Of a DNA stretch of 34,195 bases, positions 1-8,353 are shown in pieces. The first letter of the stretch is position 1; each line of letters starts with the position of its first letter. The translations under genes were made by a program, and so were the position numbers. The DNA comes from Bradyrhizobium sp. 138 (GTDB lineage: Bacteria > Pseudomonadota > Alphaproteobacteria > Rhizobiales > Xanthobacteraceae), in NCBI RefSeq assembly GCF_023074075.1, contig NZ_JADPKT010000067.1, positions 1-34,195 on the forward strand, read 5' to 3'. The notes beneath the pieces are model-generated. The model was not told where the DNA came from and ran no database searches. It saw nothing but the letters and a program-made list of their open reading frames with translations.

Positions 1-28
1 TGGATTTGGAAATGGAGGGCTGGCTCAT
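1..28 (-). CDS. fixN: Start of fixN (ccoN), cbb3 oxidase subunit I, cut by window edge
   Basis: Only the first nine codons are in the window, reading MSQPSISKS from an ATG whose complement is at 26-28. An AGAGAG-type ribosome binding site lies just upstream. From memory, the B. japonicum FixN protein starts with this sequence. FixN is the heme-copper catalytic subunit of the high-affinity cytochrome cbb3 oxidase in the inner membrane, which lets bacteroids respire at nodule oxygen levels. A perfect FixK box (85-98) lies upstream at a distance that suits a FixK2-activated promoter, and fixLJ-fixK2 follow in the window with opposite orientation, as near fixNOQP in B. japonicum. The fragment is short, so identity rests on the peptide match plus context. 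Confidence 0.6.
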
Positions 29-84
29 GCGGATTCTCTCTGAAAGAACACAGAGCCAGAAACCACATTCACCCTCGCGGGGAA

Positions 85-98
85 TTGATTGAAATCAA
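85..98. promoter_or_regulatory. FixK/FNR-type box upstream of fixN
   Basis: The sequence TTGATTGAAATCAA matches the FixK/FNR consensus TTGAT-N4-ATCAA exactly. Its centre is about 63 bases upstream of the minus-strand ATG at 28. With the usual -41.5 placement, transcription would begin near position 50 and leave a short leader. FixK2 encoded at 4379-5074 is the expected activator. Confidence 0.85.
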
Positions 99-239
99 GC
101 TAGCTGGATTTCCGTTGACGTGACACCGATGCGGATCAGGGAGTAGTATCAATTGCTTGCGCACGGCACGGCGCACACCGCGAATCACTGCCTCCGGGAG
201 ATCACGGAGCTTGAAATCGCCGGAATCAAGGCAGCTTCG

Positions 240-665
240 TCAGTACTGCGCCGTCGCCTTGAGCGCCGCGATGACGTCCTCGCGGGCGATGATGCCGACC
301 AGCTTCTGTGCGCCGTCGAGCACGATGATGCTCCTGATGCGATGTTCGACCATGATCTGGAGCACGCGCGTCAGCCGCGTGTCGAGGCTGACATAGATGA
401 ACTCGGGCGTCATGACGTCGCCGACCTTGCGGCTCATCAGCTCGTGATAGCGCGGCAGCATCTGGCTCGGCGTGAAGGCGAAGCACTTCAGGATGTCGAA
501 TTTGGTGACGATGCCCACGACCTGCCCGTCATCCTCAACGGGATAGGAGTTGAAATCGTGGCGCTCGAACATCTCGCTGAGTTCGAGCAGGTCGAGATCG
601 CACTGAGCCGTCCGTACGTTGCGTGTCATGTAGCCGCCGACGGTCTGTTCAAGAAACTTGTACAC
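240..665 (-). CDS. CBS-domain pair protein
   Basis: A 141-residue soluble protein made almost entirely of two CBS domains, roughly residues 10-65 and 83-138. The repeats share the pattern of a short helix, an MT-x-(E/N) start (YMTRN, VMTPE), a helix and an (I/V)VGI(V/I) strand. CBS pairs usually bind adenosyl ligands (AMP, ATP, SAM) and act as energy or redox sensors; no ligand can be named here. Translation probably starts at GTG (663-665), because GAGGAGA lies eight bases before it. The gene lies 37 bases behind a broken universal stress protein gene on the same strand and points towards fixN. Genes of this type are common near fix clusters, which suggests a role in micro-oxic physiology (inference). 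Confidence 0.85.
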   Translation of the reverse strand: MYKFLEQTVGGYMTRNVRTAQCDLDLLELSEMFERHDFNSYPVEDDGQVVGIVTKFDILKCFAFTPSQMLPRYHELMSRKVGDVMTPEFIYVSLDTRLTRVLQIMVEHRIRSIIVLDGAQKLVGIIAREDVIAALKATAQY

Positions 666-702
666 GGCGCGTTCTCCTCGATTGGTCTGGGTTCGCCGGC
701 CG

Positions 703-1511
703 TCAGTGCGACAGCAATACGCAGCGGGCCGATTGCGTCATCAGATGATGCGTGGCGCCGCCGAGGATCAGCTCGGGGAAGCGCGAATGACCATAGGCGC
801 CAGCGACGATCAAGCCGGCGCCGATATTATAGGCGATCTTCTCCAATTGCGCGGCGGCGGTTTGGTTTCTCGCGGCTTCCAGGATGCGCGCGATCACAGC
901 GAGGCCGTGGCGAGCGAGCCATGCGGCAACGTCCGTGACGCGCCCCATCGCGGCCGAGCCGTCGCCAGCGTCTTCCGGAAGCTCGACGATGGTTACGCCT
1001 TGCGCAGCCTCGGCAATGCATCGACAACCGCCCGCCGTGCCTCGGGCGCGTTCCTTCCAGACTATGAGCACGCTACGCAGATCGAGCCAGTTGACTCCGT
1101 CGGTTACCATCAGGAGCGGCCGGCCAGCCTGCATTACCAGATCCTTCGGGCTTGCAAGCGAAAAGGCATCGGAGAAAGCGGGCTATATCCGCCGCTGACG
1201 ATGCCGGCGCACCGCACCTGCGCCAGGACAAACCGCCTGGGAAAATCCAGGCGCTGCGCCATTCCGAGTGTCCGCCGCGCGCCTTCGTCGCGGCGCGGAA
1301 TTGCGCCTCCAGCTCGGCAAGGCGTTCCTGACGGAAGCCTGCTCCCGATCGATCAGCCCTAGGGCCTCGGCGCCATCTGCGAAATAGAGCGGCGGAGCGA
1401 ACTGCGCCGCGGCAACGCCGACAGCTCGAACCGCTCGGCGAGTTCGCCCGCGACCTGAAGACGCGCCTCGTTGGGCCGATCGAGCGCCAGGCTGACCACC
1501 AGGGGTCGCAT
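703..1511 (-). pseudogene. Universal stress protein (UspA family), frameshifted
   Basis: UspA-like coding potential runs along the minus strand but changes frame several times. It begins at an ATG ending at 1511 (MRPLVVSLALDRPNEARLQV), moves to a second frame (VGVAAAQFAPPLYFADGAEA) and ends in a third. The third frame carries the C-terminal Usp half with the hallmark GAYGHSRFPELILGG and stops at 703. Inside the last segment a further short out-of-frame patch near 1030 should read EARRAVVDALPRLRKA. At least three indels are needed to restore about 270 residues, the size of a two-domain UspA. Such proteins bind ATP or AMP and protect under stress or low oxygen. Sequencing error is an alternative to decay, but the flanking CBS and fixL genes are intact. 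Confidence 0.75.
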
Positions 1512-1542
1512 ATGTCATCTAGCCGCGCCGACGCAAGGCAGG

Positions 1543-1556
1543 ATGAGGTAGATCAA
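1543..1556 (-). promoter_or_regulatory. Imperfect FixK-like box before the Usp pseudogene
   Basis: On the minus strand the sequence TTGATCTACCTCAT matches TTGAT-N4-ATCAA at 8 of 10 fixed positions. It lies only 38 bases upstream of the predicted Usp start at 1511. That is close for a -41.5 activator site and would imply an almost leaderless transcript. Confidence 0.3.
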
Positions 1557-1672
1557 TTTTCGGCGCCCAGTTGGGAGAAATCCGCCGATCAGACATCCGA
1601 ACTTGCCTCCGGTCCGGCCTTGGGCGAAATTGCCGCCACGGGACCCCGCCGCGGGAGAATGGGAGCAATAGC

Positions 1673-3190
1673 TTGTCGCTGAGCCGCGTAACGCATCCGC
1701 CAGACGACGCTCGCGGCGAGCATTTCGGCGTCCGGATCGAAGGCTTTGGCGTCGGCACCTGGGATCTCGATCTCAGGACGCGCGAGCTGGAGTGGTCGGA
1801 AACCGCGAGAATGCTGCTCGGCATCGAACGGAATCAACCGGCGAGCTATGAACTCCTTCTCTCGCGCCTCGGTCCCGCGGACCGCGCGCGCCTGGAGAGC
1901 GCGATCGAGCATGTCGTCGACCACGGCGGCGGCTTCGACGTTTGCTTCAGAGTTGCCAATGCCTCAGGCCTGGGGCACTGGATTCGCGCCCGGGCAGGTC
2001 TCATCCGGGACGACGCCGGTGCCGCCCGCCATCTCAGCGGCATCTTTCTCGACGTCAACGAGGAGAAACAGGTCGAGGAGGCACTGCGCACCCGCGAGAC
2101 TCACCTCCAGTCGATCCTCCAGACCATTCCCGATGCAATGATCGTCATCGACGGCCAGGGCATCATCCAGCTCTTCAGCACGGCGGCCGAGCGCCTGTTC
2201 GGCTGGCCCGAGCAGGAGGCCATCGGCCAGAACGTCAGCATCCTGATGCCTGAGCCCGACCGCACCCGCCACGACGGCTACATCGCGCGCTACCGCACCA
2301 CCGGAGATCCGCATATCATCGGCATCGGGCGTATCGTGACAGGCAAGCGCCGCGACGGAACCATCTTTCCGATGCATCTGGCGATCGGCGAGATGCAGTC
2401 GGGCGCCGAGCCTTATTTCACCGGATTCATCCGCGACCTCACCGAGCATCAACAGACCCAGGCGCGGCTCCAGGAATTGCAGTCCGAGCTCGTCCATGTC
2501 TCGCGGCTGACCGCGATGGGCGAGATGGCCTCTGCGCTCGCCCACGAGCTCAACCAGCCGCTGGCGGCGATCAGCAATTATATGAAGGGCTCGCGACGGC
2601 TGCTCGCCGGCAGCAGCGATCCGAACACACGGAAGATCGAAAGCGCGCTGGACCGCGCCGCCGAACAGGCGTTGCGCGCCGGCCAGATCATCCGGCGCTT
2701 ACGCGATTTCGTGTCTCGCGGCGAGTCCGAGAAGCGGGTCGAGAGCCTGTCCAAGCTGATCGAGGAAGCCGGCGCGCTTGGGCTTGCCGGCGCCCGCGAG
2801 CAGAACGTGCAGCTCCGCTTCAATCTCGATCCGGTCGCCGATCTCGTCCTCGCCGACCGGGTGCAGATCCAGCAAGTCCTGGTCAATCTGTTTCGCAATG
2901 CGCTGGAAGCGATGGCGCAGTCGCCGCGGCGCGAGCTCGTTATTGCCAACAGCCGCATCGCGGATGATGTGACCGAAGTGGAGGTGTCCGACAGCGGGTC
3001 CGGCTTCCAGGGCGATGTCATTTCAAACCTGTTTCAGACCTTCTTCACCACCAAGGAGACCGGCATGGGCGTGGGACTGTCCATCAGCCGCTCCATCATC
3101 GAGGCTCACGGCGGCCGCATGTGGGCCGAGAGCAACGCATCGGGTGGCGCAACATTCCGCTTCACCCTCCCGGCAGCCGACGAGAACTGA
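1673..3190 (+). CDS. fixL: FixL, heme-PAS oxygen-sensing histidine kinase
   Basis: FixL binds O2 at a heme. When deoxygenated it autophosphorylates and passes phosphate to FixJ. Domains in order: an N-terminal PAS (about 25-130), the heme PAS (about 142-255), HisKA and HATPase_c. From TTG at 1673 the protein has 505 residues. Heme ligand His200 (DRTRHDGYI), O2-switch Arg220 (IIGIGR) and phospho-acceptor His291 (ALAHELNQP) then fall at their B. japonicum numbers. The N box (NLFRNALEAM) and G boxes (GSGF, GMGVGLSI) are intact. A longer in-frame reading from 1571 exists, but the TTG has GGGAG eight bases upstream and gives the family length. No membrane segments are seen, as in the soluble Bradyrhizobium form. 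fixJ starts three bases after the stop. Confidence 0.97.
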   Translation: MSLSRVTHPPDDARGEHFGVRIEGFGVGTWDLDLRTRELEWSETARMLLGIERNQPASYELLLSRLGPADRARLESAIEHVVDHGGGFDVCFRVANASGLGHWIRARAGLIRDDAGAARHLSGIFLDVNEEKQVEEALRTRETHLQSILQTIPDAMIVIDGQGIIQLFSTAAERLFGWPEQEAIGQNVSILMPEPDRTRHDGYIARYRTTGDPHIIGIGRIVTGKRRDGTIFPMHLAIGEMQSGAEPYFTGFIRDLTEHQQTQARLQELQSELVHVSRLTAMGEMASALAHELNQPLAAISNYMKGSRRLLAGSSDPNTRKIESALDRAAEQALRAGQIIRRLRDFVSRGESEKRVESLSKLIEEAGALGLAGAREQNVQLRFNLDPVADLVLADRVQIQQVLVNLFRNALEAMAQSPRRELVIANSRIADDVTEVEVSDSGSGFQGDVISNLFQTFFTTKETGMGVGLSISRSIIEAHGGRMWAESNASGGATFRFTLPAADEN

Positions 3191-3193
3191 TTC

Positions 3194-3811
3194 ATGACAA
3201 CTAAGGGACATGTCTACGTCATCGACGACGACGAGGCGATGCGGGACTCGCTGAACTTCCTGCTGGATTCCTGGGGCTTCGGCGTCACCCTATTCGACAA
3301 TGCGCAAGGCTTCCTCGGCGCCCTGCCCGGCCTCGCCTTCGGCTGCGTAGTCTCGGACATCCGCATGCCGGGCGTTGACGGAATCGAGCTTCTCAAGTGC
3401 ATGAAGGCGCAGCACAGTCCGTTCCCGATCGTGATCATGACCGGTCACGGCGACGTGCCGCTCGCAGTCGAAGCGATGAAGCTTGGTGCGGTCGACTTCC
3501 TGGAAAAGCCGTTCGAGGACGACCGCCTCGTCACCATGATCGAGGCCGCGATCCGCCGGGCCGAACCGGTCGCCAAGAACGAGGCTATCGCGCAGGATAT
3601 GGCCGCCCGTGTGGCCTCGTTGAGCCCGCGCGAGCACCAGATCATGGAGGGGCTGATCGCAGGTCTCTCCAATAAGCTGATCGCCCGCGAATACGACATC
3701 AGCCCGCGCACGATCGAGGTCTACCGGGCCAATGTGATGACCAAGATGCAGGCCAACAGCCTCTCGGAACTGGTCCGGCTGGCGATGCGCGCCGGCATGC
3801 TGAAGGATTGA
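3194..3811 (+). CDS. fixJ: FixJ, response regulator
   Basis: FixJ is the DNA-binding partner of FixL. Once phosphorylated it dimerises and activates promoters, chiefly fixK2. The 205 residues hold an N-terminal receiver (about 5-120) with acidic pocket DDDE at 11-14, phospho-acceptor Asp55 (VVSDIRMPG), the Thr switch in IVIMTGHGD and Lys in LEKPF. A LuxR/NarL-type helix-turn-helix follows (about 140-200, LSPREHQIMEGLIAGLSNK). The gene starts with ATG three bases after fixL stops, so the two are almost certainly cotranscribed. It overlaps a possible TTG start of the next gene. Confidence 0.97.
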   Translation: MTTKGHVYVIDDDEAMRDSLNFLLDSWGFGVTLFDNAQGFLGALPGLAFGCVVSDIRMPGVDGIELLKCMKAQHSPFPIVIMTGHGDVPLAVEAMKLGAVDFLEKPFEDDRLVTMIEAAIRRAEPVAKNEAIAQDMAARVASLSPREHQIMEGLIAGLSNKLIAREYDISPRTIEVYRANVMTKMQANSLSELVRLAMRAGMLKD

Positions 3812-3855
3812 GGCAGGTCAAGGCACTTGTGCGGGCCTGTGGTAGCCACGCAGGC

Positions 3856-4275
3856 ATGATCGAGATCGGCTCGCCCCATCAGCGGCCCCCAGGCGCATCG
3901 GCAAAGCCCATCGTCTACGTGGTCGACGACGACGCCGCTGTGCTGGGATCCCTGCGCTTCCTGCTGGAAACCGAGGGCTTTGCCGTGCGGACCTTCAGGA
4001 GCGCTCCGGCGCTGCTCAATGCGACGACCCCGCCCGGCGCGGACTGCTACGTGATCGACTACAAGATGCCTGACATCAATGGCATCGAGTTGGCCTGGCG
4101 GCTGCGCCAATCCGACGCCGACAGGCCCGTGATCCTGATCACCGGCTATCCCGACGGAAATATCTTGGTAAAGGCAGCGGCGGCAGGGATCAAGGACGTG
4201 ATTTTGAAGCCGCTCCTCGATGAAAACCTGGCGAAATGCATCCGTCACGCCATCCAGGACGGGCGCGGCCACTGA
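3856..4275 (+). CDS. Stand-alone receiver protein between fixJ and fixK2
   Basis: A 139-residue single receiver domain without an output domain. It shows the acidic cluster VVDDDAAV, the phospho-acceptor Asp in VIDYKMPD, the Thr in LITGYPDG and the Lys in ILKPL. It matches the small receiver gene found between fixJ and fixK2 in B. japonicum (bll2758 type, from memory), which is reported as part of the FixLJ-FixK2 pathway. It may modulate phosphate flow from FixL (inference). ATG at 3856 is preferred. An in-frame TTG at 3808 overlapping the fixJ stop would add 16 poorly conserved-looking residues. Its TGA forms the first base of the inverted repeat before fixK2. Confidence 0.88.
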   Translation: MIEIGSPHQRPPGASAKPIVYVVDDDAAVLGSLRFLLETEGFAVRTFRSAPALLNATTPPGADCYVIDYKMPDINGIELAWRLRQSDADRPVILITGYPDGNILVKAAAAGIKDVILKPLLDENLAKCIRHAIQDGRGH

Positions 4276-4296
4276 CCTACGGGATTCTCCGTAGGT
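4275..4296. promoter_or_regulatory. Inverted repeat and fixK2 promoter region
   Basis: Perfect 8-base arms ACCTACGG and CCGTAGGT flank a 6-base loop and start at the stop of the upstream receiver gene. The following bases (GTAGGTAAACCTCCTTAAG) lie about 80 bases before the fixK2 start, where the FixJ-activated promoter is expected. The sequence could be a FixJ operator, a short hairpin that attenuates readthrough, or both. No T-run follows, so it is not a standard terminator. Confidence 0.5.
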
Positions 4297-4378
4297 AAAC
4301 CTCCTTAAGATATCGCTCGAAATTTCCGGATCGCGCGATCCCGCCTACCAATGCACCATCACAACGGAGATGGCGCAG

Positions 4379-5077
4379 ATGTTGACCCAGACGCTCAAGA
4401 TCCAAGCGATTAAGACCCAAATCGGCGGTAAGATCGCTCCCGCGCGTTCTGTTTCCGAACAGTTCGGCCCGATCGCCGGACATGCCGGCCTCGTTGGCAC
4501 CGAGTTCTCCTATCGCAAGGACGAGGAGATCTATGGCGAGGACGAGCCCGCCGAATATGTCTATCAGGTCGTCTCCGGCGCGGTGCGCAGCTACAAGCTG
4601 CTCTCCGACGGCCGCCGTCAGATCGGCGCGTTCCATCTTCCCGGTGACGTGTTCGGCCTCGAACCCGGCCAGACGCATCGCCTTGCGGCCGAAGCGATTA
4701 TCGCCACCAGCGTACGCCTCGTGGAGCGAGCCAGCCTCGAAAGGTCCGCCAGCACCGACGTACAGGTCGCGCGCAAGCTCTGGGTCATGACGGCGGGCGA
4801 GCTGCGTCACGCCGAAGATCATATGTTGCTGCTGGGGCGCAAGACGGCGATGGAGCGTGTTGCAACCTTCCTGCTCGAAATGGATCGCCGCCTCGCCGTC
4901 GCCGGCATGATGGCACTGCCGATGTGTCGGCGCGATATCGGCGACTATCTCGGCCTCACGCTCGAGACCGTGTCGCGGGCGCTCTCGCAGCTTCACGCAA
5001 AGCGCATACTCGGCTTCTCCGGCGCCCGCCAGATCGTACTGCGCAACCGCCAGCGCCTGCACAATCTCGATGCCTGA
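4379..5077 (+). CDS. fixK2: FixK2, CRP/FNR-type activator of micro-oxic genes
   Basis: FixK2 is the master activator of micro-oxic and symbiotic respiration genes in Bradyrhizobium and binds TTGAT-N4-ATCAA boxes. From ATG at 4379 it has 232 residues: a cyclic-nucleotide-binding-like beta barrel (about 45-130), a dimer helix, and a Crp-type helix-turn-helix (about 180-215; RRDIGDYLGLTLETVSRAL). No FNR-type iron-sulfur cysteines are seen at the N terminus. Cys183 (LPMCRRDI) matches the residue whose oxidation inactivates the B. japonicum protein. An ATG nine bases earlier (4370) would add three residues; 4379 gives the known length. It is separated from the fixLJ-receiver unit by about 100 bases holding its own promoter. 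Confidence 0.96.
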   Translation: MLTQTLKIQAIKTQIGGKIAPARSVSEQFGPIAGHAGLVGTEFSYRKDEEIYGEDEPAEYVYQVVSGAVRSYKLLSDGRRQIGAFHLPGDVFGLEPGQTHRLAAEAIIATSVRLVERASLERSASTDVQVARKLWVMTAGELRHAEDHMLLLGRKTAMERVATFLLEMDRRLAVAGMMALPMCRRDIGDYLGLTLETVSRALSQLHAKRILGFSGARQIVLRNRQRLHNLDA

Positions 5078-5469
5078 TCGCTTTCACCCGGCCGCGTTTC
5101 TCCTCCCCGACTTGGCCCGCCGAACGCCTTTCTTGCCGCAGTTGCCAAAACGTGTGCCAGCTGCTGCGGCGGAGTTGAAGCCCAAAACGACCAAACCGGT
5201 ACGACCTCTCCCATCAGGTTATGGCCTAGCAGCCGGCCCGACCTTACCGTGCGCGCAGGCGAATGCGGCGCTGGATGTTGACGTCCCTCTAGATCATCCT
5301 GATTTTCGCGGTACTGGCCTGCTGGCAGCTCTCGCACCAGTGACGCTGGTCTGGATCTCAGTCCGGCTCCTTCAATGCCGAATCCTGAAGACAGCTTTGT
5401 CGAGCCCGCCGCAATCTCCCTATGAGGCCGACTGGACGAGAGATAGGACCGTCGGCTTGGACCGACTTT
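5078..5469. other. Gap between fixK2 and the EAL relic
   Basis: No supported gene. The minus strand stays open by chance through much of the stretch and continues from the end of the EAL relic, but the translation is low-complexity and shows no family motif. No hairpin with a T-run was seen after fixK2. Confidence 0.5.
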
Positions 5470-6015
5470 CGCCGCAAGACGTTGCGGGCGTCCGATCAAG
5501 GAGCCTTGGATCTGATCGCAGCCCTCCTGGACAAGGAGCGACATTTGGACCTTTATTTCGATCCCTTCAGCAAGCACCGGCACACCAAGACCCTGAGCGA
5601 GCCCGATGACAACGCGAACGATGGCCAACGATCGCTCGCGCTGGCCAACCGAGGCAACGAATGCCCGATAGATCTTGATCCGGTCGAGAGGGAAGGCCTC
5701 GATTTAGGATAACCAGGAATACCCGGTCCCGAAGTCGTCCAGCGCGATCAGGATGCCGAGGCTTTTGAGCGATTGCATCGTCTTCTTCGCGCGCAAGACA
5801 TGCTCGATCAGCACGCCTTCGGTGATCTCGAGCTCGAGGCCGGCCAGCGACAGCCCGCTTTCGCCCAGCTCCTTGCGGACTTGCGCATCGAGGTTCTCCC
5901 TGCGGAATTGCGCGGCCAAGACGTTGACGGCGATCCTCAAGAGTCGGTTCCACGACGCGGCCTCACGGCAAGCCTCCATCAGCACCCGGTTGTCGATCTG
6001 GGCAATCGAACAACC
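5470..6015 (-). pseudogene. EAL-domain c-di-GMP phosphodiesterase relic
   Basis: The C-terminal part of an EAL domain is readable on the minus strand. Segments in order are LMEACREAASWN, LAGLELEITEGVLIE, LIALDDFGTGYS, IEAFPLDRIKI and VLAEGIE...CDQIQGSLIGRP. DDFGTGYS and the closing Q-G-x-x-I-G-R-P are EAL hallmarks. A TAA at 5704-5706 interrupts one continuous frame where functional homologues usually have Tyr (GYSxLSYL). The upstream side is cut off by an in-frame TGA near 6019, so the EAL signature itself and any GGDEF or PAS domains are missing. An intact enzyme would cleave c-di-GMP and affect motility or adhesion; this remnant should be inactive. Confidence 0.8.
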
Positions 6016-6583
6016 TCAGAGCGCCGCTCACGCCGCTTAAGCGCGATCAGCCTACCGCCAAAAATGGCCTTGCCGGGGCCGTCGGATCGCGCATGTCGAG
6101 GGGATATCGCCTGACAGAACTGTCGGGTGGGACGCCAGGGCTGGCGCTTTACGCGCTTCTTGAAGCCAAGCGACCGGAGCGGAAAGCTCCGGCAGGCGGT
6201 CGCACATGGAAACAAAGCCATTACGGATCGGTCCGCCACTTGGGGCTTCGCGGAGAGAGCCGATCCAATCACCATCCCACCAAAGGTGAACGCGAGCGAG
6301 CGTTTCGCCCAGAACGAGGCGAGAGGGGCGCTCGGCGGAGCACAACCACGACACAGAAAGCGAGGGGCCGTCGGAGGTGGTACCAGCGGTGGCGCGATGA
6401 GTATCGCAACCGCCCGGCCAAGGTCTTCGGCGGGATAGCGACGCTGTGGCCCTGCCGGCAATCTTCAAAACACCCAGAAGCCCGTAACGCACCCCGGTGA
6501 ACTTACCGAGAGAACTGGTCTCTACGAGGTCCTAACCGGTTCTGCACGATATGACCAGTGTTGAATGTCGCTCGCAACCGAGA
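6016..6583. other. Gap between EAL and P450 relics
   Basis: Several overlapping open frames exist on both strands, but none shows a recognisable domain or a convincing start. Probably non-coding or too decayed to identify. Confidence 0.4.
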
Positions 6584-7810
6584 CTAACCTGGAATCTGCA
6601 CCCGCAGTGCGGAATAACCGTGCACAAAATTGGATTGAACTCGCTCCGGTTCGCCGACCACCTTTACCCTCCAGAGATCGCTTCAGCATCTCCTGCCACA
6701 GGATTTTCAGCTGCAGCTCTGCAAGATGCCTACCCACGCAACGATGAACCCCAAAGCCAAAAGAGAGATGTTGCCGTACATTTTTCCGATCGATGATGAA
6801 GCTGTTGGGGCTAGCAATAACCTCATCGTCTCGGTTGCCAGAGATGTACCACATCACAACTTTATCGCCTCGCCTGATTTGCTTGTGCCCTATCGTGAAA
6901 TCGTCCACAGCGGTCCGGCGCATATGCGCGATAGGCGTTTGGTATCGTATGATCTCGGATACCGCCCCGGGCACTAGCGAAGCATCATCGCGGAGTTTTC
7001 GCAGTTGGGACGGATTTTGACTCATGAACAAGACGCCACCGGTAATTGAGTCGCGCGTAGTATCGTTACCTCCAACAATCAGCAGAATGAGGTTGCCCAG
7101 GAATTCACATGGCTCCATGTTTCGGGTCGCCGGTGAATGCGCCATCATAGAGATTAGGTCAGCGCGCGGCGCGGATTTTGCCCGTTCGCTCCAAAGCCGA
7201 GTGAAATAGTCCAAGCACTCGGACAGCACCGCCTTTCGCTTTTCCCAGCTGTCGATCGGGGGCCCATTTGTGGACTCAAGGCGGCTACATCCGACCAGTA
7301 GGTCAGCAGCCGTCGATCTTGAAATGGAAAGTCGAACAGCGTGGCCAGCATTTGAGTCGTCAACTCGATCGAGACTCTATCGACCCAGTTGAAGGTATCA
7401 TTGCGCGGCAAACTGTCCAAGATCTTCTGAACCCGCGAGCGAATCAAGCCTTCAAGCTTGGCCAGGTTCTCCGATGCCGCGATCGGACTGACAGTCTTAC
7501 GCTGCTGAGCATGGACAGGAGGACTCATCTTAATAAAACTGGGAGTCCAATACTTCTGCGGCGGGTCCACAATTGTGACGCTTCGCTCTGACGTGAATAT
7601 TGTGTGATTTGAATCCACGGCTACGATGTCGCGGTATTAATATGGACCGTACGGGCTGTCTTCGCAATAATGGACGGGATCTTCCCTTCGCAGCCGCTCG
7701 AAACAAGGCCAAACGGTATCATCTTCAAAGCGCTTGGGCTCGCTTACATCAAGGCGGCTCAGCGGGATGTCAGCCTCCTCGCAAGCGTCCTCTGCCGATA
7801 AGTCTGTCAT
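6584..7810 (-). pseudogene. Cytochrome P450 pseudogene
   Basis: About 400 codons of a bacterial class I P450 can be followed on the minus strand from ATG at 7808-7810 (MTDLSAED). The N-terminal part ends at TAA 7637-7639 within GPY-stop-YRDIVAV. The same frame resumes to about 7270, then shifts into the segment containing the I-helix (VGGNDTTRDS), the ExxR helix (SEIIRYQ) and the heme loop (FGFGVHRCVGRH, with the cysteine ligand). A last shift near 6690 leads to VVGEPERVQSNFVHGYSALRVQI and a stop at 6584-6586. The catalytic motifs survive individually, so decay seems recent. Rhizobia carry P450 genes in symbiosis islands, some for gibberellin synthesis; this one cannot be assigned to a pathway. 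No ferredoxin gene is adjacent. Confidence 0.88.
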
Positions 7811-8353
7811 GATTGTCTCGCGGACATTGGCGTGCAATTTTGAAAGCTCGGCTCATGCGCTATTTTGCGCTGGCATGGAAGCTCGGTCGAAAAACACAAC
7901 GAGCTGGGCCCTACAGTAACAATGTGACGCATGTCCATGGCTGGGCTTCGCGAGAGCTCGCACCATCGTCAGAACTCTAAAATTATCTTACGGCCGAAGT
8001 TACTTGGGAACTTGGTTCGGCCCTGGTCGATGAAGAATAGTGAAAAGGCGAGCGAAGCTCCCCTATCAAGATTGGGGAGGCGCGCGAACTCGCTGTTGTG
8101 TCAGTCAACATCAGGACGCAAGCACTCGCCGCGATGGCACCCAGCGGCACGCCCGGTTCCCACTCGCAGATGGGTCCCTAATCACGGTAGGGACTAAAAA
8201 GAGAGCGCGGTGTGCCAAGGAGACTCGTTTTTCTTTCACTCGCGATGCGGGCTTTCGTAGAATGAATGAACAGGAGACCAAACCGGCCGTCGTGCGCGAG
8301 CCGAACGAAGAGTAAACTAACCTGACGTCACAACTGGCACTAAAGTATCTTCC
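7811..8353. other. Gap upstream of the GcrA-like gene
   Basis: No gene supported. The stretch is between divergently oriented genes, so any promoters for the P450 relic and the GcrA-like gene would lie here. I saw no FixK box, NifA site or -24/-12 promoter. Confidence 0.4.

Noticed and set aside
153..1362. Long plus-strand frames opposite the CBS and Usp genes
   Set aside because: They mirror the minus-strand genes, are Arg/His-rich and show no domain; they are shadows in GC-rich DNA.
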